A stretch of 64,000 nucleotides of DNA from Prevotella sp. P6B1 (GTDB lineage Bacteria > Bacteroidota > Bacteroidia > Bacteroidales > Bacteroidaceae), in contig NZ_JNKF01000011.1 of the NCBI RefSeq assembly GCF_000702825.1, forward strand, positions 473,391 through 537,390. Reading direction: 5' to 3'. Every line of letters starts with the position of its first letter. Position 1 is the stretch's first letter. The translations under genes were made by a program, and so were the position numbers. Of the stretch, positions 1 to 7,284 are shown piece by piece. Under the pieces are notes generated by a model. That model was not told the DNA's origin and did not search any database. It was given only the letters and a program-made list of their open reading frames with translations.

Positions 1-69
1 AGCCAGAATCTTACCCATTGAGAGCACGCCCTGACCTCCGAAACCTGAAATAATTATTTCCTTCTTCAT
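1..69 (-). CDS. korC: 2-oxoacid:ferredoxin oxidoreductase gamma subunit, N-terminal fragment
   Basis: Only the first 23 codons lie in the window; the rest continues past base 1. The visible N-terminus, MKKEIIISGFGGQGVLSMGK, carries the glycine-rich GFGGQGV motif that opens the gamma domain of pyruvate/2-oxoacid:acceptor oxidoreductases. It follows the beta, alpha and ferredoxin subunit genes on the same strand, so it completes a four-subunit enzyme that oxidatively decarboxylates a 2-oxoacid to an acyl-CoA and reduces ferredoxin in the cytoplasm. Substrate (2-oxoglutarate, branched-chain or other 2-oxoacid) cannot be settled from 23 residues. Confidence 0.85.
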   Translation of the reverse strand, partial: MKKEIIISGFGGQGVLSMGKILA

Positions 70-70
70 G

Positions 71-109
71 TTTTACCTTTTTACTTTTTTACCTTTTTAC
101 CTTTAAAGG
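71..109. repeat. short tandem TTTTTACC-type array between korC and korB
   Basis: The spacer consists of near-tandem units of 7 to 9 bases (TTTTACC, TTTTTAC, TTTTTTACC, TTTTTACC, TTTAAAGG). Read on the minus strand it gives repeated AAAAGGTAAAA blocks immediately before the korC start, so one or more copies may serve as ribosome-binding sequence. It overlaps the korB stop codon. It resembles the other short-unit arrays in this window in unit length but not in sequence. Confidence 0.6.
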
Positions 110-873
110 TTGGTCGTGTCTTTAAGGTCACCCTTTGGATAGAAGGGGAACATGTTCTCCTTCATCCACTCGTTAGCCTTAGCAGGAGAAAGTTTCCAAC
201 CGCTGTTACAGGTTGAAACGAACTCTACCAACGAAGAGCCCTTGCCAGCCATCGAAGCCTCGAATGCCTTGCGCAGTGCCTTCTTGGCCTTGTTGATTGA
301 GGCTACACTCTCCACACTCTGACGAGTAACGTAGCAGGTGCCCTCCAATCCTGCAGCGATATCGGCCATCTTCAAAGGATAACCGTGAATCTCAGGATCA
401 CGACCGTAAGGACAGGTAGAGGTCTTCTGACCAATCAGTGTGGTTGGTGCCATCTGACCACCAGTCATACCATAAATGGCATTGTTGACGAAGATAATCA
501 CGATGTTCTCACCACGGTTCAGCGCATGAATGGTTTCACAGGTTCCGATACATGCCAGGTCGCCATCGCCCTGATAGGTGAATACCAGACGGTCGGGCCA
601 GGTACGCTTGATACCTGTCGCCAGTGCGGGTGCACGACCATGGGCAGCCTCCTGCCAGTCGATATCAATATAATTATAAGCGAAGACGGCACAACCTACA
701 GGCGATACTCCTACGGTCTTGTCTTCCATACCCATCTCTTCGATGACCTCGGCAATAAGCTTATGAACTACACCGTGGCTACAGCCTGGGCAGTAGTGCA
801 TATTGTTGTCGTTCATCAGCGTCGGCTTCTTGCAGACGATGTTCTCTGGTTGAACTATTTGATTTCTATCCAT
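103..873 (-). CDS. korB: 2-oxoacid:ferredoxin oxidoreductase beta subunit (TPP-binding)
   Basis: 256 residues, the usual length for this subunit. It holds the thiamine pyrophosphate site: CPGC at residues 28-31, a second cysteine at about 61, the GDGD motif at 102-105 and the NNAIYGMTGGQ segment at 130-140 that completes the TPP/Mg pocket. The CPGCSHG start is typical of Kor/Vor beta subunits. It lies 4 bases after the alpha subunit gene and is almost certainly co-transcribed with it. The enzyme couples CoA-dependent oxidation of a 2-oxoacid to ferredoxin reduction. Assignment to the family is firm; 2-oxoglutarate versus branched-chain substrate is not decided by the sequence I can see. Confidence 0.9.
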   Translation of the reverse strand: MDRNQIVQPENIVCKKPTLMNDNNMHYCPGCSHGVVHKLIAEVIEEMGMEDKTVGVSPVGCAVFAYNYIDIDWQEAAHGRAPALATGIKRTWPDRLVFTYQGDGDLACIGTCETIHALNRGENIVIIFVNNAIYGMTGGQMAPTTLIGQKTSTCPYGRDPEIHGYPLKMADIAAGLEGTCYVTRQSVESVASINKAKKALRKAFEASMAGKGSSLVEFVSTCNSGWKLSPAKANEWMKENMFPFYPKGDLKDTTNL

Positions 874-877
874 AGTC

Positions 878-1960
878 TTACATTACCTTTTTCAGTGCAT
901 TAACAATTTCCTCAGGATCGGGAACGATACCACCCAGACGTCCGAACTGCTCTACGGGCACAGCGCCGTTAACAGCCAGACGAACATCCTGTACCATCTG
1001 ACCAGCATTGATCTCAGCCACCAGGATACCCTTCACCTTCTTGGCGAGCTCGGCAATCTGTTTCTCAGGGAATGGGAACAGTGTGATAGGACGGAACAGA
1101 CCAACCTTGATACCCTGTTCGCGAGCAATCTCTACGCTCTTCTCGGCAATACGGGCAGCACTACCGAAGGCTACGATTGCATACTCGGCATCGTCCATCT
1201 GCTGCTGCTCGAAGCGAACCTCGTTCTCCTGAATCTTACGATACTTCTCCTGTAGAGCCAGGTTGCGCTGCTCCATAATCTCAGGCTTCAGTTCGAGCGA
1301 TGTAATCACATTGCGCTCGCGGTTCTTTGGCTTACCAGTTGAAGCCCAAGGACACTCCTTGATTACCTCCTCGTCAGTACGACGGGGCTTGAATGGAGGC
1401 AGAACTACCTTCTCCATCATTTGACCGATCACACCATCGCTCAGAATCATGGCAGGGTTACGATACTTGAATGCCAACTCGAAGGCGAGATCTACGAAAT
1501 CGGCCATCTCCTGTACTGACGATGGAGCCAGTACAATCACCTTGTAGTCGCCATTACCACCACCACGGGTAGCCTGGAAATAGTCACCCTGCGATGGCTG
1601 GATGGTACCCAAACCAGGACCTCCACGCTGCACGTTTACAAACACACCCGGCACCTCGGCACCAGCCATGTAAGTGATTCCCTCCTGCATCAATGCGATA
1701 CCAGGAGACGAAGATGAGGTCATGGCACGCTTACCGGCTCCGGCAGCACCATAAACCATGTAGATACTGGCCAGCTCGCTCTCAGCCTGAACCACCTGCA
1801 TACCGGTAGTCTCCCAAGGCTTCAGTTCAGCCAGCGTCTCAATCACTTCACTCTGCGGAGTAATAGGATAGCCGAAATAGCCGTCGCATCCGCATCGAAT
1901 AGCAGCGTGGGCAATAGCCTCGTTGCCTTTCATCAATACAACTTCTTTTTCCTGTGCCAT
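878..1960 (-). CDS. korA: 2-oxoacid:ferredoxin oxidoreductase alpha subunit (VorB/KorA type)
   Basis: 360 residues, matching the VorB/KorA alpha subunit. The N-terminus has the family signature MKGNEAIAHAAIRCGC followed by YFGYPITPQSEV, and a TSSSSPGIALMQEG segment in the pyrimidine-binding domain. The C-terminal third resembles the transketolase C-terminal-like domain (FGSAARIAE, GLFRPITLFPFP). There is no fused gamma or ferredoxin domain, in keeping with the separate genes on either side. It starts 2 bases before the end of the ferredoxin gene unit, so translation is probably coupled. Many Bacteroidales genomes annotate this protein as VorB (3-methyl-2-oxobutanoate dehydrogenase); substrate remains open. 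Confidence 0.9.
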   Translation of the reverse strand: MAQEKEVVLMKGNEAIAHAAIRCGCDGYFGYPITPQSEVIETLAELKPWETTGMQVVQAESELASIYMVYGAAGAGKRAMTSSSSPGIALMQEGITYMAGAEVPGVFVNVQRGGPGLGTIQPSQGDYFQATRGGGNGDYKVIVLAPSSVQEMADFVDLAFELAFKYRNPAMILSDGVIGQMMEKVVLPPFKPRRTDEEVIKECPWASTGKPKNRERNVITSLELKPEIMEQRNLALQEKYRKIQENEVRFEQQQMDDAEYAIVAFGSAARIAEKSVEIAREQGIKVGLFRPITLFPFPEKQIAELAKKVKGILVAEINAGQMVQDVRLAVNGAVPVEQFGRLGGIVPDPEEIVNALKKVM

Positions 1961-1962
1961 AA

Positions 1963-2193
1963 TTACTCCTCCACTTTTTTACGATACACGGTGATACAAC
2001 CATCGGGGCAGACGATGCCACACGAAGCACAGCCCACGCAGGCCTCTTCGTTGACAGCCTCCACGTAGGGGTAGCCGTGCAGATTAACTTTGTTGGCAAG
2101 GGCGATAACCTTCTGAGGGCAAGCGATGATGCAGAGGCTGCATCCCTTACACCTCTCGGTATTCACCTCAATAGCGCCTTTCATTTTTGCCAT
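1963..2193 (-). CDS. korD: 2[4Fe-4S] ferredoxin subunit of the oxidoreductase
   Basis: 76 residues from the ATG at 2193, chosen because it starts just before the conserved ferredoxin region; the longer upstream reading is not ferredoxin-like and overlaps the TPR gene. Two classic clusters are visible: CxxCxxCxxxC at residues 15-25 and CxxCxxCxxxCP at residues 52-63. This delta subunit passes electrons from the TPP radical intermediate to free ferredoxin. It sits 2 bases upstream of korA in a tight operon. Confidence 0.93.
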   Translation of the reverse strand: MAKMKGAIEVNTERCKGCSLCIIACPQKVIALANKVNLHGYPYVEAVNEEACVGCASCGIVCPDGCITVYRKKVEE

Positions 2194-2206
2194 ATTCAGT
2201 ATTTGT

Positions 2207-2386
2207 TTATGGATTATACATATCTTTACAATAGAAAGCCATGATGTCGTCGAGCATACGCTTGGCTTCCACAGCGGGACTCTCGGGGTCGAGCTCAATA
2301 GCCTGGATATAGCTATTGATTGCCTCGTGCCACTGACCGCGCTTGCGGGCCTCATTGCCTTGTTCGTAATACTCTTGCGCCGTCAT
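2207..2386 (-). CDS. 59-residue single-TPR protein
   Basis: A short gene whose ATG shares one base with the folD stop (TAATG arrangement), a strong sign of translational coupling. The protein contains one tetratricopeptide-like hairpin: EYYEQGNEARKRGQWHEAI followed by SYIQAIELDPESPAV, with the expected small/aromatic spacing of a TPR. It ends in a short helix (AKRMLDDIMAFYCKDMYNP). It lies between folD and the ferredoxin subunit. A protein-protein contact or assembly role for the oxidoreductase is a guess from position only. Confidence 0.75.
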   Translation of the reverse strand: MTAQEYYEQGNEARKRGQWHEAINSYIQAIELDPESPAVEAKRMLDDIMAFYCKDMYNP

Positions 2387-3264
2387 TACTTATAGTATTC
2401 TTTCTTACCTGCAGCCAGGGTATTCTTCATGAGCGAGCAGATGGTCATAGGACCAACGCCACCAGGAACAGGTGTAATATACGAGCACTTAGGTGCAACC
2501 TCGTCGAACTTCACATCGCCATTAAGACGGAAGCCGCTTTTGCGTGTAGCATCGGGCACACGGGTGGTACCTACATCCACAATCACAGCACCATCCTTCA
2601 CCATATCGGCTGTTACAAAGTCGGGCTGACCAATGGCAGCGATGATGATATCGGCTGCGCGGCACTCTTCCTTCAGCGTCTTTGAGCGCGAGTGGCATAC
2701 GGTAACGGTAGCGTCGCCATACTGCTTCTGCATCATGAGCTGAGCCATAGGCTTACCTACGATGTTTGAACGACCCAGGATGACACACTTCTTACCACTG
2801 GTTTCGATACCATAGCGCTTAAGCAGTGTGATGATGCCTAAAGGAGTGGCTGAGATGAAGCAAGGCAGACCGATAGCCATACGTCCCACGTTGATAGGAT
2901 GGAAACCGTCGACATCCTTACGGTAGTCGATTGCCTCGATAATCTTCTGCTCATCGATATGCTTTGGTAAGGGCAACTGCACGATGAAGCCATCCACATC
3001 GTCGTCCTTGTTGAGCTTATCAACGCAAGATAAAAGCTCATCCTCCGAGATAGTATCCTCGAAACGGATGAGCGTACTCTTAAAGCCACAAGCCTCGCAG
3101 GCCAGTACTTTATTCTTTACATAAGTCTCCGAACCTCCATCGTGACCCACCAATACGGCCGCCAGATGGGGCTGTTTGCCACCCTGGGCAACAATCTCTT
3201 TTACCTCTTCAGCAATCTCGGCCTTGATAGCCGCTGCTGTTGCTTTTCCATCAATCAGTTGCAT
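2386..3264 (-). CDS. folD: bifunctional methylenetetrahydrofolate dehydrogenase/cyclohydrolase
   Basis: 292 residues, the normal FolD length. The catalytic YVKNK motif (Tyr48, Lys52) and the QLPLPKHI signature are present, as are the Rossmann segment [17 protein letters not shown] and the C-terminal [10 protein letters not shown] loop. It interconverts 5,10-methylene-THF and 10-formyl-THF in the cytoplasm. It is 8 bases downstream of the TerB-like gene and overlaps the TPR gene by one base, so it belongs to the ffh-to-korC run. Confidence 0.96.
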   Translation of the reverse strand: MQLIDGKATAAAIKAEIAEEVKEIVAQGGKQPHLAAVLVGHDGGSETYVKNKVLACEACGFKSTLIRFEDTISEDELLSCVDKLNKDDDVDGFIVQLPLPKHIDEQKIIEAIDYRKDVDGFHPINVGRMAIGLPCFISATPLGIITLLKRYGIETSGKKCVILGRSNIVGKPMAQLMMQKQYGDATVTVCHSRSKTLKEECRAADIIIAAIGQPDFVTADMVKDGAVIVDVGTTRVPDATRKSGFRLNGDVKFDEVAPKCSYITPVPGGVGPMTICSLMKNTLAAGKKEYYK

Positions 3265-3272
3265 ATGTGTTG

Positions 3273-3905
3273 TTATTGTTTAATCCATTGCCATTCGTCC
3301 TTGGCATTCTGGGTTTTCTGAGCGTCGAGGTTCATCAGCGTGTCCACATCGGTTGCTTTCAGTCCGATATAGATGGCCACCTCCTTGAGGGCCTCGATCT
3401 CAGTGTTAGTTACATTGGCATCGCTCTTGACAATCAGTGCCAGCATGCTCAACATCTGGTAACGCAGATCCTCGCTGAGTGATTGAGCTATCTGATTACC
3501 GCAGTCGCCTATCATCTGGAGGAACGCCATCGGCTTCTGTGCTTCCATCACAGCACGCTTGGCGATGATCTTCTTGACCACTTCCATGCCCTCGTGCTCG
3601 GCTTCCTTGCCGAAGTTGATGCGGAGGAACTTGCCTAAGAACTCATATTCCTCTGGTTCTACCTTACCGTCGGCCAGCACGATGTGCGATGCCATGAGCA
3701 GCATTGAGAACAGGAAACTGTTTTTCAGATTCTCACGCACTGGCGAATCGATGTTAAACGTCTGACGGAACTCATCGGTGATAATCACCTCTTCCGCTGC
3801 CGTCTTCTTCGGCTGAGTGGCCTTTGCCATTTCCTCAGTCAGATCCTTCATAGGTCCTTCCTCGAAGAGGCCTACCAGATTGCTAATCCATTGTCCAAAT
3901 GCCAT
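3273..3905 (-). CDS. TerB-like helical protein without J-domain
   Basis: 210 residues. Residues from about 60 to 190 form two related helical halves, [21 protein letters not shown] and [21 protein letters not shown], each with the acidic xADGxVxxxE pattern of TerB/DjlA N-terminal domains. No signal peptide or membrane segment is evident. A second protein in this window (31000-31800) has the same TerB-like core plus a C-terminal DnaJ domain, and both share the NSFLFSxLxxxSxxxxADGK stretch, so they are paralogues. The function of the J-less form is unknown. It is placed between ffh and folD, with a 34-base AT-rich spacer from ffh. Confidence 0.7.
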   Translation of the reverse strand: MAFGQWISNLVGLFEEGPMKDLTEEMAKATQPKKTAAEEVIITDEFRQTFNIDSPVRENLKNSFLFSMLLMASHIVLADGKVEPEEYEFLGKFLRINFGKEAEHEGMEVVKKIIAKRAVMEAQKPMAFLQMIGDCGNQIAQSLSEDLRYQMLSMLALIVKSDANVTNTEIEALKEVAIYIGLKATDVDTLMNLDAQKTQNAKDEWQWIKQ

Positions 3906-3939
3906 AGTAATTTATAATTAGGTAATTCTTAATGATGTC

Positions 3940-5301
3940 TTAGAACTTCGGCATGCCGCCTCGCATCTTCATCGCTGCCGCCATCTGCGCCATCTTCGAT
4001 GAGTTCAGGCCGGTCACCATCTTCATCATCTTGCGCGTCTGGTCGAACTGCTTCATCAGGCGATTCACATCCTCGAGCTTCGAACCAGAACCCTTGGCTA
4101 TACGCAATCGGCGACTCTGGTTGATGATGTCGGGATTGGCACGCTCCTTAGGAGTCATCGAATTGATGATGGCCTCGATGCCTTTGAAGGCATTATCGTC
4201 GATATCCAGATCCTTAATCTGCTTGCCTACACCAGGAATCATAGCTGCCAGATCCTTGATGTTACCCATCTTCTTGATCTGCTGAATCTGACCCATGAAG
4301 TCATCGAAATCAAACTTGTTCTTACGGATCTTCTTCTCCAGCTTCTTGGCCTCTTCCTCGTCGAACTGCTGCTGGGCGCGCTCTACCAGCGAAACGATAT
4401 CACCCATACCGAGAATACGGTCGGCCATACGCTCTGGGTAGAACACATCGATAGCCTCCATCTTCTCGCCCGTACCTACAAACTTAATAGGCTTGGTAAC
4501 CACGGTGCGGATACTGAGGGCTGCACCACCACGGGTGTCGCCATCGAGCTTTGTCAGGATCACACCATCGAAATCCAGGCGATCATTGAACTCCTTAGCG
4601 GTGTTAACAGCATCCTGACCGGTCATCGAGTCGACAACGAACAGGGTCTCGTTAGGATTAACGGCCTTCTTCAGCGTTTCGATCTCCTGCATCATCTCCT
4701 CGTCGACTGCCAGTCGGCCAGCGGTATCGATAATCACCACATCGTTGGCCTTGGCTTTGGCCTCCTGAATGGCGTTGTTGGCAATCTCTACTACATTCTT
4801 ATTATCAGGCTCTGAGTAAACGGGTACACCCACACTCTCACCCACAACCTTCAACTGCTCGATAGCAGCAGGACGATACACGTCGCAGGCTACCAGCAAG
4901 GGCTTCTTGTGATTACGCTCTTTCAGCATCTTGGCAAGCTTACCGCTGAAGGTGGTCTTACCTGAACCCTGCAGCCCCGACATCAGGATGATGGCAGGTG
5001 CGCCTGGGCGACCCTCAACTTTCAGCTCGGCTGCCTTTCCACCCATCAGTTCGGCCAGCTCATCGTGAACAATCTTCACCATCAGCTGACTGGGTTTCAC
5101 GGCTGTGAGCACATTCATACCCAGAGCCTTCTGCTTGACAGTATCTGTAAATGATTTAGCTACCTTATAGTTTACGTCGGCATCCAACAGGGCACGACGT
5201 ACATCTTTCAGTGTTTCAGCTACATTAATCTCGGTGATTTTTCCTTCACCTTTCAGTATCTTGAACGAGCGTTCTAATCTATCACTTAAATTCTCAAACA
5301 T
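3940..5301 (-). CDS. ffh: signal recognition particle GTPase Ffh
   Basis: 453 residues from the ATG at 5301, preceded by an AAAGGTG ribosome-binding sequence; an in-frame start 11 codons earlier is unlikely because it falls close to the promoter. The NG domain shows GLQGSGKTT (P-loop), DTAGR, and TKLDGD motifs; the methionine-rich M domain at the C-terminus ends in MRGGMPKF. With 4.5S RNA it targets membrane and some secretory proteins to FtsY and SecYEG. A TTTG-20-TAnnTTTG promoter lies directly upstream, making ffh the probable first gene of the run leading to korC. Confidence 0.97.
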   Translation of the reverse strand: MFENLSDRLERSFKILKGEGKITEINVAETLKDVRRALLDADVNYKVAKSFTDTVKQKALGMNVLTAVKPSQLMVKIVHDELAELMGGKAAELKVEGRPGAPAIILMSGLQGSGKTTFSGKLAKMLKERNHKKPLLVACDVYRPAAIEQLKVVGESVGVPVYSEPDNKNVVEIANNAIQEAKAKANDVVIIDTAGRLAVDEEMMQEIETLKKAVNPNETLFVVDSMTGQDAVNTAKEFNDRLDFDGVILTKLDGDTRGGAALSIRTVVTKPIKFVGTGEKMEAIDVFYPERMADRILGMGDIVSLVERAQQQFDEEEAKKLEKKIRKNKFDFDDFMGQIQQIKKMGNIKDLAAMIPGVGKQIKDLDIDDNAFKGIEAIINSMTPKERANPDIINQSRRLRIAKGSGSKLEDVNRLMKQFDQTRKMMKMVTGLNSSKMAQMAAAMKMRGGMPKF

Positions 5302-5323
5302 ATCACCTTTCTTTTTTAGGGCG

Positions 5324-5355
5324 CAAAGATACACAAAAAATATGATACACCCAAA
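5324..5355 (-). promoter_or_regulatory. Bacteroidetes-type promoter of ffh
   Basis: On the minus strand TTTG (5355-5352) is followed after 20 bases by TATCTTTG (5331-5324), an exact fit to the TTTG-N19-21-TAnnTTTG primary promoter. The upstream element ends 3 bases short of the queH stop codon (5358). Confidence 0.8.
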
Positions 5356-5357
5356 TT

Positions 5358-6005
5358 TTACTCGTCGTTTTTTTGTTTTTCCCCTATTTCTGTTGTTTTA
5401 ACTCGCATACTGAACTCACACCCGCAATATTGCTGGTTATAGAAATCATACTCCTTGAGCAACTGATTACGGCGCTCATAGAGTCCGCCTTTACGCCAAT
5501 TCTGTGCCCAGAATTTAACTTCATTGAACTTTGGACTTTGAACATTGAACATTTCCTCATTAACCTTTTGTTCGGCGATAAGGCCGGCACGTTCAATCTG
5601 CTCTAAGCTTTTCCAACGGCTCGATGCCAGTGTGGTAGTAAAATACTTAATGCCTAATGCCTGAGCCTGCTTGGCTGCAGCTATCAGGCGCAACGTAAAA
5701 CAACGCTCGCAGCGACGCCCGCGTTCAGGCTCTTTCTCTAATCCGCACACGCCACCCAACCACTCGTCATGGTTGTAGTCGCCATCAATCCACTTGAGTC
5801 CCAAGCTCTCCGCATGGCGCTTACTCTCCTGTTTTCTGATTTCGTATTCCTCTCTGGGCCAGATATTTGGATTGAAATAATAAATCGTTGGACGAACGTC
5901 GTGAGCCATCATCCATTCGACGATAGCCGACGAACAAGGGGCGCAGCAGGCATGCAGCAGCACCTCGCTCAGTCCTTCCGGTTTCTGTATAGCTGGTTGT
6001 TTCAT
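5358..6005 (-). CDS. queH: epoxyqueuosine reductase QueH
   Basis: 215 residues from the ATG at 6005. It carries the QueH (former DUF208) cysteine motifs: HACCAPCSSA near the N-terminus, CERCFTLRL in the middle and YCGCEFS near the C-terminus, which bind the iron-sulfur cluster used to reduce epoxyqueuosine to queuosine in tRNA. Between TTLASSRWKS and the LYERRNQLLKEY segment the loop seems longer than usual and is partly encoded by four tandem 7-base units (5523-5550). A promoter -7 element lies only 6 bases before the ATG, so the message may be leaderless. Confidence 0.92.
   Translation of the reverse strand: MKQPAIQKPEGLSEVLLHACCAPCSSAIVEWMMAHDVRPTIYYFNPNIWPREEYEIRKQESKRHAESLGLKWIDGDYNHDEWLGGVCGLEKEPERGRRCERCFTLRLIAAAKQAQALGIKYFTTTLASSRWKSLEQIERAGLIAEQKVNEEMFNVQSPKFNEVKFWAQNWRKGGLYERRNQLLKEYDFYNQQYCGCEFSMRVKTTEIGEKQKNDE
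5523..5550. repeat. four tandem heptamers inside queH
   Basis: On the plus strand the sequence reads ATTGAAC, TTTGGAC, TTTGAAC, ATTGAAC without gaps: exactly four 7-base units. They lie within the queH coding frame and encode part of a FNVQSPKFNE segment. The same unit family recurs at 33863-33890 and 11564-11584. Confidence 0.8.
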
Positions 6006-6011
6006 CGGGTG

Positions 6012-6019
6012 CAAAATTA
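6012..6019 (-). promoter_or_regulatory. -7 element of queH, nearly abutting its start codon
   Basis: TAATTTTG on the minus strand matches the TAnnTTTG element. Only CACCCG separates it from the queH ATG at 6005, so transcription would begin at or very near the start codon. No good -33 element was identified. Confidence 0.6.
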
Positions 6020-6112
6020 CATATTTTTATTGTTAATCTTCTCAAATTCTGCGTTTATTTCGCATTATTTGTATAACTTCGCAGAAAATTTAAGATATAC
6101 TACTTTTATAAC

Positions 6113-7252
6113 ATGATGAACTTGAATCTTACAAACAACATTAAGATGCCTAATCATGAACTGAGGCGTCAAGTTATCGATTTGTGTAATAAGGTAGAAA
6201 AGCCACTGCTGAAGCTGTCGACCAAGGATTATGTTGAAAACGGATTGGGTCACCTTGTCGAACAGTTTGATGGCCAGGCTGGTCTAGTCAACATTGAGGT
6301 CTTCAACGAATTACAGCATACCATTACCGGATGGCCGGGAGGCAAGCCGAATGTTGATGATTCCACACGTCCAGAACGTGCCAATCCATACCCCAAGCGT
6401 GTCATAGTATTCTCGCCCCACCCCGACGATGATGTCATTTCGATGGGTGGCACCATCCGTCGACTGATGCAGCAGCACCACGATGTACACATTGCTTACG
6501 AGACATCGGGCAACATTGCTGTGGGCGACGAGGAAGTGCGCCGATTCATGCACTTCATCAACGGGTTCAACTCTATCTTTGCCAATGGCAGCGACGAGGT
6601 TATCAAGCACAGCTATCAGGCTGTAAAGGCTTTTATCAAGAATAAGAAAGAGGGCGATCTGGACAACGAACAGATACTGCGCCTGAAGGGACTGATTCGT
6701 CGTGTCGAAGCTCGATTGGCTTGCGAGTATAGCGGTATCGACAGTAAGCATATCCACTTCCTCGACCTGCCTTTCTACGAAAGCGGCAAGATTGAAAAGC
6801 TGCCTATGACTGAGGCTGATGTAACCCCGATTATCGAACTGATCAGTGAGATTAAGCCCCACCAGATATATGTAGCAGCCGATCTGGCCGACCCACATGG
6901 CACACACCGTAAATGTACCGATGCCGTATTGGCAGCCATCGACGAGGAAAAGAAAGCTGGTGCCGAGTGGCTCAAGGACTGTCGCGTATGGATGTATCGT
7001 GGTGCTTGGGCAGAATGGGATGTGGCCGACATCGAGATGTGTGTGCCCATGAGCCCTGAGGAATTGCGCGAAAAGCGAAATGCCATTCTGCGCCACCAGA
7101 GTCAGATGGAGAGTGCACCGTTCTTAGGCAACGACGAGCGACTGTTCTGGCAACGTGCCGAAGACCGCAACCGCGAGACCGCCAAACGCTACGACAACTT
7201 AGGACTGGCCTGCTACGAGGCGATGGAGGCATTTGTAGAATACAAATTTTAA
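6113..7252 (+). CDS. PIG-L/LmbE family deacetylase, stand-alone counterpart of the NagB-linked domain
   Basis: 379 residues. The PIG-L zinc site is clear: FSPHPDDDVISMGG near residue 102 and the later histidine in ADLADPHGTHRKC. As I recall them, Bacteroidales proteins of about 660 residues annotated as glucosamine-6-phosphate deaminase join a NagB domain to exactly this kind of C-terminal half, including ELQHTITGWPGGKP and the closing NDERLFWQRAEDRNR segments. Here the NagB half is absent: the protein begins in what would be the linker, and the upstream 107 bases are a promoter region shared with queH. It may deacetylate an amino-sugar substrate. The neighbouring GH20 gene fits amino-sugar metabolism. 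The start at 6113 or at the next Met is uncertain. Confidence 0.8.
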   Translation: MMNLNLTNNIKMPNHELRRQVIDLCNKVEKPLLKLSTKDYVENGLGHLVEQFDGQAGLVNIEVFNELQHTITGWPGGKPNVDDSTRPERANPYPKRVIVFSPHPDDDVISMGGTIRRLMQQHHDVHIAYETSGNIAVGDEEVRRFMHFINGFNSIFANGSDEVIKHSYQAVKAFIKNKKEGDLDNEQILRLKGLIRRVEARLACEYSGIDSKHIHFLDLPFYESGKIEKLPMTEADVTPIIELISEIKPHQIYVAADLADPHGTHRKCTDAVLAAIDEEKKAGAEWLKDCRVWMYRGAWAEWDVADIEMCVPMSPEELREKRNAILRHQSQMESAPFLGNDERLFWQRAEDRNRETAKRYDNLGLACYEAMEAFVEYKF

Positions 7253-7284
7253 TTTTCGTTGCAAAATGTAAACTAAATAGCATT

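Noticed and set aside
6311..7096. 261-codon minus-strand frame opposite the PIG-L gene
   Set aside because: Antisense shadow of a protein with clear catalytic motifs; no promoter or ribosome site.
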